Shown in pieces: positions 1-4,836 of a stretch of DNA of 6,375 bases. The translations under genes were made by a program, and so were the position numbers. The DNA comes from Anaerolineales bacterium (GTDB lineage Bacteria > Chloroflexota > Anaerolineae > Anaerolineales > E44-bin32), in NCBI GenBank assembly GCA_030668545.1, contig DAOUTT010000137.1, positions 1-6,375 on the forward strand, written 5' to 3'. Below the pieces are notes generated by a model. It was not told the origin of the DNA. It worked only from the letters and a program-made list of their open reading frames with translations, and made no database searches. Within the stretch, counting starts at the first letter, position 1, and the number at the start of each line of letters is the position of its first letter.

Positions 1-2356
1 CGAATTGATCCTGAGCTCGCTGGAAGTACGCTTCGTATCCTTTGCTGAAAGCACGCATGTCCATGAGGAACACATGTACGTCCGTTTCCGGATGATGTTC
101 TTTGAGAACCATGGCCTCTTTGGTTGCATACATGCAGCAAACAGCTGAGCAGTAATCATGGCTCTGATCGCGTGAGCCGACGCATTGCAGGAAGGCGACT
201 TTACGCGGGGATTTCTCATCAGAAGGTCGCCGTGCTTCTCCCAGGGTCGGTCCGCTTGCATTAAGAAGTCGCTCGAGTTGAAGAGATGTGATGACATTGG
301 GATAACGTCCAAGGCCATATTCAGCTGCGTGCTCTGCGCGATAGATCTGATATCCAGGAGCGAGGATGACCGCGCCTACGTCAATTTCATCCATGACTTC
401 GACAGCATCATGGTCGATCGCGTCGGTGCCGCAGGCGTAGACGCAGGCAAGGCATTCTGAGCATAAACCACACTGCAAACAGCGACTTGCTTCGGCTCGC
501 GCCTGACGTTCGGTCAACCCGAGCACGACTTCGCGGAAGCCTATCACGCGCTCTTCCATCGAGAGCAGGGCAGGCTCCTCACGTGCTTGTGCTTTGAATT
601 CGCCAGCCTCAACACGTTGAGCGATCTGTTCTCGCGTGAATCTTATTACCGGCGGCTTCGCAGCATCAGGCTGCTCGAGAGGCTCACCCAGTAAGTAACG
701 ATCGATCGAAACTGCGACACGGTGCCCCAAAGCAACGGCGTCGATGATGTAGCTGGCGCCGGTTTTCCGACCGCCAACAACAAAGACTCCGCCGTATTCA
801 CTGGCAAGCGTCTCGGGGTCACCGATCAAGTCATCATAGTGAGAATCAAGGAAGCACAGATCGGATTGCTGCCCTGCGGTGATGATAACGGTGTCAACAT
901 CGAGCGTCATTTCCGTGCCGGGTTTGATCTTGGGGCGACGGCGACCATGCTCGTCAACGACCACACCCTTAGCTGTCTGAGCGAGCTCAATACCAATGAC
1001 ATTTCCCTCTTCTGAGAGAATACATTTGGGAGTGGTGTGCTCGAGAAGCAGAATACCCTCAGCCTCGACGGCGGCCATCTCCCAATGATATGCGGGCAGC
1101 TCGCCCCGGGGCTTGTCGAGAGCCAGGAAGACTTCATGCGCGCCCAAACGACGCGCAACCGCAGCTGCGTCAAGGGCGGTGATCCCTCCGCCAACGACGG
1201 CGACGTGATTGCCGATCTCAAATGGTTCTCCAAGATTGATTTTACGCAGGAAGGCGGCGGCGGAGATTACACCCTCCGCATCCTCGCCATTCAGGTTCAA
1301 AGAGTGATCACGCGATGAGATTCCGGTCGCAACACAGACGGCATCATATCCTTCACTTAGGAGTTTGACCGGATCGCGGACCGGAGTGTTTGTTTTTAGG
1401 ACCACGCCGAGGGCGAGAATGTCATCGATATCCTGCTGGAGTATGCCCTTCGGTAAACGGTGGGCTGGGATGCCGACCCGCATCATGCCGCCGGCGACCG
1501 GCAGCGCTTCGTAAACCGTGACGCCGTATCCCATCTTTGCCAGATCGTGCGCTGCAGTCAGACCAGCTGGACCGGCTCCGATTACAGCTACCCAGTGAGG
1601 TTTGGTGCGGGGAGCGGGTTCGACCCTCTCGCGCCCATAGGCGAGGGCATAATCCACCACGAAACGCTTGAGAGACATGATCGCCACCGGTTCATCCACG
1701 AGAGATCGGGCACAATAGCTCTCACAAGGGTGGTGGCAGGTTCGACCGCAGACGCTGGGGAAGGGGTTATCCTCCTTGATTACTCGCAGGGCTTCGCGGT
1801 ACCGACCTTCTGTGATAAGTGCGATGTAGCCTTGCGCTCGCTGCCCAGCCGGACAAGCGCCGCGGCAGGGAGCGATCCCAAGTTTCTCGATGGTATAAGC
1901 GTCGGGGACAGCTTGAGGATAGAGCTTATAAGCCGCACGCCGCTCAGACAGTCCCTCGTTGAATGTATCGGTGAGAACGACTGGACACACATCTGCGCAG
2001 TCGCCACAACCGACGCACTTGTCGATATCCACGTATCGCGGTTTGCGGCGCAGTGAAACATTAAATTTTCCCGGTTCGCCTTCGACACCCAAAACTTCCG
2101 TGTCGACTAGTAATTCAATGTTCAAATGCCGACCGACCTCGACCAGCTTAGGGCTTATCGTGCACATGGCGCAGTCATTGGTCGGGAATGTTTTATCCAA
2201 CCTCGCCATGTGCCCGCCGATTGCTGATTTGCTCTCCACCAGGTACACGCGGAAGCCCTGATCGGCTAGATCCAGGCTGGCTTGAATGCCGGCGATTCCG
2301 CCGCCGACGACCATCACGGCGCCCGACGGCAGCTCTGTCGTGCGGGTTGAACTCAC
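1..2356 (-). CDS. hdrA: HdrA-family flavoprotein with inserted GltD/NfnB-like NAD(P)H dehydrogenase module (partial, C-terminus beyond left edge)
   Basis: There are 785 codons visible with no stop, and the gene runs off the left edge. It starts at GTG 2356-2354, four bases into the preceding gene (GTGA overlap). An in-frame TGA lies just upstream at 2362-2360, and a GGAG lies 11 bases before the start; ATG codon 15 is a weaker alternative. Seen in order: an HdrA FAD Rossmann motif (GGGIAGIQA, 18-26); the HdrA signature TNDCAMCTISPKLVE (59-73); a 4Fe-4S site CVGCGDCADVCPV (114-126); a GltD/NfnB-type Cys region (C164, C168, C203, C207, C211, C215); a second FAD motif (GAGPAGLTAA, 260-269); an NAD(P) Rossmann motif (GGGITALDAA, 389-398); a Cys-rich segment RCLQCGLCSECLACVYAC (625-642); then the HdrA core resumes with the cluster cysteines C725, C736, C740 and C741. 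In known HdrA those four bind the 4Fe-4S cluster next to the bifurcating FAD. I infer an NAD(P)H-linked electron-bifurcating HdrA in the cytosol. Roughly 250-350 residues are probably missing, judging from HdrA family layout. Confidence 0.93.
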   Translation of the reverse strand, partial: MSSTRTTELPSGAVMVVGGGIAGIQASLDLADQGFRVYLVESKSAIGGHMARLDKTFPTNDCAMCTISPKLVEVGRHLNIELLVDTEVLGVEGEPGKFNVSLRRKPRYVDIDKCVGCGDCADVCPVVLTDTFNEGLSERRAAYKLYPQAVPDAYTIEKLGIAPCRGACPAGQRAQGYIALITEGRYREALRVIKEDNPFPSVCGRTCHHPCESYCARSLVDEPVAIMSLKRFVVDYALAYGRERVEPAPRTKPHWVAVIGAGPAGLTAAHDLAKMGYGVTVYEALPVAGGMMRVGIPAHRLPKGILQQDIDDILALGVVLKTNTPVRDPVKLLSEGYDAVCVATGISSRDHSLNLNGEDAEGVISAAAFLRKINLGEPFEIGNHVAVVGGGITALDAAAVARRLGAHEVFLALDKPRGELPAYHWEMAAVEAEGILLLEHTTPKCILSEEGNVIGIELAQTAKGVVVDEHGRRRPKIKPGTEMTLDVDTVIITAGQQSDLCFLDSHYDDLIGDPETLASEYGGVFVVGGRKTGASYIIDAVALGHRVAVSIDRYLLGEPLEQPDAAKPPVIRFTREQIAQRVEAGEFKAQAREEPALLSMEERVIGFREVVLGLTERQARAEASRCLQCGLCSECLACVYACGTDAIDHDAVEVMDEIDVGAVILAPGYQIYRAEHAAEYGLGRYPNVITSLQLERLLNASGPTLGEARRPSDEKSPRKVAFLQCVGSRDQSHDYCSAVCCMYATKEAMVLKEHHPETDVHVFLMDMRAFSKGYEAYFQRAQDQF

Positions 2357-3126
2357 GACTCAATCTTCTCCAATGTTTTCTCGACTTCAAGCAGTAATTG
2401 CTCTGGTGCAATCGGCTTCTGCAGATAGGCTTTGACTGGCATATCGCGACCCGTCTCAAGCTCATACCGCCTACGACTGGCATCCTCCACTACCGTAGTG
2501 AGCACTAGAACGGGGATCTTGGCGGTTGCGGGGTCGCTCTGTAGTTCGCGAATTACTGCGAATCCGTCCATCTTGGGCATAAGCAAGTCAAGCAGGAGAA
2601 GGTCCGGATTGCGTTTCCGGATCATCTCGAGGCATTGTTCGCCGTCACGAGCCGTGGCGACGTTGTATGGGCGGCTCTCCAAAACGATGCTGATTGCTTC
2701 GATGATATCCGGGTCATCGTCCGCTACGAGAATAGTAGGTTGATCGACAATCGCGCTGACCCTACGTAGCAGCTCATCAGGAGGCGCTGGTTTCTCGATG
2801 TAATTAGAAACATCCATCGCCACACCAGTCTCGAGTTCATAGCGTCGATAGGCGGCATCTTCGATAACGGTGGTTAATATTATGATCGGTATTCCAGCGA
2901 GGCCGGGGTCACTGCGAAGCTCGCGGATTACGGCGAAGCCGTCCATGCGCGGCATGAGCATATCGAGAATGAGCAAATTGGGGGTCTCGTCCCTGATATG
3001 CTCCATGCATTCGATCCCGTTGCTCGCCGTGACCAGGCGGTAATCATTGGTTTCCAGGACGGCGACGATCCCTTCGCGAATGTCCGGGTCATCGTCTACG
3101 ATCAGGATATATGGCTTTTCACTCAC
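2353..3126 (-). CDS. Tandem double-receiver (REC-REC) response regulator without output domain
   Basis: This 257-residue protein consists of two CheY-like receiver domains and nothing else. REC1 (about 5-127) has the acidic pocket D11-D13, phosphoacceptor D55, T85 and K112. REC2 (about 130-252) has D136-D138, D180, T210 and K237. Both are therefore predicted to accept phosphate. No DNA-binding or enzymatic output domain follows, so it should act by protein contact or as a phosphorelay member. The domains are clearly duplicates: both contain MDGFAVIREL and RRYELETG, and both carry a beta4-beta5 segment about five residues longer than in CheY (27 against 22 residues between the Thr and the Lys). 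The start is GTG, preceded by GAAAGG at 8 bases. It lies 40 bp after the histidine kinase, its likely partner, and its TGA stop overlaps the GTG start of the downstream HdrA fusion, which suggests translational coupling. Confidence 0.95.
   Translation of the reverse strand: MSEKPYILIVDDDPDIREGIVAVLETNDYRLVTASNGIECMEHIRDETPNLLILDMLMPRMDGFAVIRELRSDPGLAGIPIIILTTVIEDAAYRRYELETGVAMDVSNYIEKPAPPDELLRRVSAIVDQPTILVADDDPDIIEAISIVLESRPYNVATARDGEQCLEMIRKRNPDLLLLDLLMPKMDGFAVIRELQSDPATAKIPVLVLTTVVEDASRRRYELETGRDMPVKAYLQKPIAPEQLLLEVEKTLEKIES
2368..2371 (-). promoter_or_regulatory. Ribosome binding site of the HdrA-GltD fusion gene
   Basis: GGAG lies inside the end of the response-regulator gene, 11 bases before the GTG start. 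Together with the GTGA start/stop overlap and the TGA immediately upstream in frame, it favours GTG 2356-2354 over the internal ATG at codon 15. Confidence 0.55.
2371..3114 (-). repeat. Internal duplication: two receiver-domain units in tandem
   Basis: The units cover about 2746-3114 and 2371-2739, at a period of about 375 bp (125 codons), with only two or three residues between them. The similarity is visible in DNA as well as protein: a 14-base identity TCCGGGTCATCGTC occurs on the plus strand at 2708-2721 and 3083-3096, over the acidic-pocket codons. The divergence elsewhere shows this is an old gene-internal duplication, not a mobile repeat. Confidence 0.8.
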
Positions 3127-3134
3127 GAGGATTG

Positions 3135-3140
3135 CCTTTC
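3135..3140 (-). promoter_or_regulatory. Ribosome binding site of the double-receiver gene
   Basis: GAAAGG is placed eight bases before a GTG codon and supports the GTG start. The 40 bp gap between kinase and regulator contains this site, in-frame extra stops of the kinase, and nothing else I can recognise: no terminator stem and no promoter boxes. Confidence 0.65.
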
Positions 3141-3160
3141 ACGAAATGCACCCGACAATC

Positions 3161-3169
3161 TTATTATCA
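3161..3169 (-). other. Triple in-frame stop (TGA TAA TAA) ending the histidine kinase
   Basis: The kinase ends with TGA followed directly by two TAA codons in the same frame. In a host that recodes some UGA codons this would guard against read-through into the 40 bp spacer. It may equally be chance. Confidence 0.8.
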
Positions 3170-4354
3170 ATCAGAGTTGGTGTCTTTTCCATCCATGGAT
3201 ATTGCCCCGCGGTCTTTAGGTAGTGGCAGCGTCTGGGGGATTCGAATGGTTACTTTTGTGCCGCTCTTTCCCGGTTCGTAAGGGCTTTGGACTTCGATCT
3301 GTCCTTCATGGGCGTTCACAATTATCTTGGCAATCGAGAGCCCCAATCCCGCGCCGCTAACTTCCTCGGCATTACTAGCGCGATAGAAATCGTCGAAGAT
3401 GTGTGGTTGATCCTTGGCAGGGATGCCCATACCCTCATCGAGAATTTCTACAACAAGCATACCGGATTCTTCACGCGCCGCCAGGGTGACGGTGCTCTCC
3501 TCGGGTGAAAATTTGATGGCGTTTGCGAGTAGATTGGATATAACCTGTCGCAGGCGACGTTTTGCGGCTACGATCGGTGTATATTCACTGGGACCTGTGG
3601 CTTTTAATCGGATGTTCTTTTGACCGGCAGCGAGACGGACTTCCTCAAACGCCTCAGTGCCGATCTCCAATGGATCCACAATCTCGAAATCGGCGCATAT
3701 CTGTTCGGGTTGCATCCTTGCGAAATCGAGGATATCGCTGATCAGCGACCGCAGGTCGCTAAGGCGAATTGCGCTGCGTTCAAGCAAGCGCCGTTGTTTA
3801 TCGCTGATATCGCCTGCATACCCACCAAGTGTGATTTGGAGATAGTTTTCAACTGCAGCGATCGGTCTTTTTAATTCGTGGGAGACAATGGACAGGAAAT
3901 ACGTCAGTGTTGATGTGGCGCTAAACAATCGAGCCCTTGTGATTGAAGCAACGCGTTCCATGAGATCACAACCGGCCTCAGGATATTGTGAGATAAGAAA
4001 GCGGAGATCTTCTTTTGGGATGGCGAGAACTTTGGTGTCCTGGAGACAGACCCCCGAGGCAGTGTACTCGTAAGGGTAAACCAGACTTGACCAGCCCATG
4101 GCTTGCCAGGGGCCAATCACCCCAATGGTAGCTCGACGCACTGTACCAGTTTGACCTAGTTGAACTTTCATCTCGAGAGAAACCTTACCACTTAAGATGA
4201 GGTAGAGGTGGTCCGCACTGGCACCTTCGGTGAATATTAGCTCTCCGTCACTATAGTTCTTGTCAAGGGTTTTTTGCGCGATAAATTCCAGCACTTCTGC
4301 AGGAAGCCCTGAGAGTAATTCAAAACGTTCAAGCGTTTCAGTCGCCGGCGTCAT
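3167..4354 (-). CDS. Soluble histidine kinase with N-terminal CRP-like (cNMP-binding fold) sensor domain
   Basis: This 395-residue protein has no membrane segment and should be cytosolic. Residues about 8-135 form a CRP/FNR-type cyclic-nucleotide-binding fold, with the typical DGELIFTEGASADHLYLILSGKV stretch at 36-58 split across beta strands. Residues about 150-212 are a HisKA dimerisation domain with phosphoacceptor H159 in SHELKRPI. Residues about 265-373 are the HATPase domain with N-box N274/N278, G1 motif DEGMGI (306-311) and G2 motif GAGLGLSI (334-341). All catalytic motifs look intact. The phosphate-binding cassette of true cAMP binders (GE followed by R-S/T-A) is not recognisable: the matching stretch reads MGWSSLVYPYEYTAS, so the ligand is probably not cAMP and is unknown. 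The ATG start is the only candidate after an in-frame TGA at 4378-4376. It lies inside the end of mvhD (17 bp overlap) with no good ribosome site, so coupled translation is likely. The last 20 residues are a polar tail of no evident function. Confidence 0.95.
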   Translation of the reverse strand: MTPATETLERFELLSGLPAEVLEFIAQKTLDKNYSDGELIFTEGASADHLYLILSGKVSLEMKVQLGQTGTVRRATIGVIGPWQAMGWSSLVYPYEYTASGVCLQDTKVLAIPKEDLRFLISQYPEAGCDLMERVASITRARLFSATSTLTYFLSIVSHELKRPIAAVENYLQITLGGYAGDISDKQRRLLERSAIRLSDLRSLISDILDFARMQPEQICADFEIVDPLEIGTEAFEEVRLAAGQKNIRLKATGPSEYTPIVAAKRRLRQVISNLLANAIKFSPEESTVTLAAREESGMLVVEILDEGMGIPAKDQPHIFDDFYRASNAEEVSGAGLGLSIAKIIVNAHEGQIEVQSPYEPGKSGTKVTIRIPQTLPLPKDRGAISMDGKDTNSD

Positions 4355-4826
4355 CTTCGATTTGAACGGGTTTCACAGTTTTGGACGGTGTACCCTGCAT
4401 GTGGCCATTCCCGCTAATGCTACGGAAAGGACTTGGTCCTAGGCGCTCAATCTCTGCGGTGAGTTCTGCCGCCGCGAAAGCGAATTGTCCTCCCATCGCC
4501 GCTGAGACATTGATCATCTGTAAGCGCTGGCCCTCGAGACCGATCTCCTCTAAAAGGAGGCGTGTGTGTTCTACTCTGCGGCGGGCGTTAGCATTACCTT
4601 CCAGGTAATGGCAATCACCGGGCAGTCAACCGGCTACCATTACGCCATCGGCGCCGTCCTCGAAAGCCCGTAAGATGTGCAGAATATCAATCCTTCCGCT
4701 GCAGAGTACCTGGATAATCTTGATCGCTGATGGGTATTGAATCCGTAAGCTCCCGGCTAAATCGGCGGCGTTGTAGGCGCAATGAGTGCAGCAGAAAGCC
4801 ACAATCTGGGGCTCGAAGTCTGCCAT
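4338..4826 (-). CDS. mvhD: MvhD/FlpD/VhuD-type delta subunit, selenoprotein (UGA at codon 67 read as Sec)
   Basis: Family members are small iron-sulfur proteins that carry electrons from a hydrogenase or other dehydrogenase to HdrA. The 162-residue product contains the family cysteines in FCCTHCAYNAADL (11-23) and VLCSGRID (40-47), then VMVAG, an in-frame TGA (codon 67), LPGDCHYLEGN (68-78) and an alpha-helical tail ending near ERLGPSPF. In relatives the motif reads AGC-x-x-GDCHY, so the TGA sits exactly on a conserved Cys. Archaeal VhuD is a known selenoprotein in this family. A hairpin immediately downstream (4588-4614) fits a bacterial SECIS. The frame is intact to a TGA at 4340-4338, where HisKA-kinase translation has already begun. 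The start ATG has GAGGAG four bases upstream and lies 8 bp after hdrA. The last 25-30 residues extend beyond the usual family end and look unstructured. Conventional calling would truncate this gene at 4626. Confidence 0.93.
4588..4614 (-). promoter_or_regulatory. Bacterial SECIS-like hairpin downstream of the mvhD UGA
   Basis: On the coding strand CATTACC (4610-4604) pairs perfectly with GGTAATG (4598-4592) around a five-base loop TGGAA. After one C/C mismatch the stem extends by a G-U and two U-A pairs (4614-4612 with 4590-4588). Twenty-two bases separate the UGA from the loop, and the loop has a G at its second position. Both agree with the published bacterial SECIS rules (loop about 16-37 bases after UGA, G among the first two loop bases). 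The stem is part of the coding sequence, as expected for SelB-dependent bacterial recoding. Confidence 0.86.
4626..4628 (-). other. In-frame UGA, predicted selenocysteine codon of mvhD
   Basis: The codon is TGA on the minus strand, codon 67 of mvhD. It replaces the first Cys of the conserved C-x-x-G-D-C-H-Y motif, and homologous sequence continues in the same frame directly after it. TGA is also the normal stop for four genes in the window, so recoding here must depend on local context, which the hairpin at 4588-4614 supplies. Confidence 0.9.
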
Positions 4827-4830
4827 TGTT

Positions 4831-4836
4831 CTCCTC
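4831..4836 (-). promoter_or_regulatory. Ribosome binding site of mvhD
   Basis: GAGGAG lies four bases before the mvhD ATG. It shares bases with the TGA stop of the upstream hdrA (TGAGGAG), so ribosomes ending hdrA finish on the mvhD initiation site. This fixes the mvhD start. Confidence 0.8.

Noticed and set aside
182..184. Possible Sec codon at the HdrA cluster Cys, as known in some HdrA selenoproteins
   Set aside because: The codon reads TGC in the fusion gene, and the equivalent codon at 5636-5638 in the other hdrA is also TGC.
1460..2056. Plus-strand open frame of 198 codons
   Set aside because: It lies wholly antisense to the HdrA-GltD gene, has no recognisable domain, and its length follows from codon bias in the opposite frame.
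3127..3166. Promoter or terminator in the 40 bp gap between kinase and receiver genes
   Set aside because: No stem followed by a T-run and no spaced promoter boxes are visible. The gap holds extra stop codons and a ribosome binding site only.
4626..4826. A stand-alone 66-residue protein ending at the TGA, or a nonsense-mutated mvhD pseudogene
   Set aside because: Family sequence continues in the same frame for 95 residues, the TGA replaces a conserved Cys, and a SECIS-like hairpin follows. A random nonsense mutation would be unlikely to meet all three conditions.
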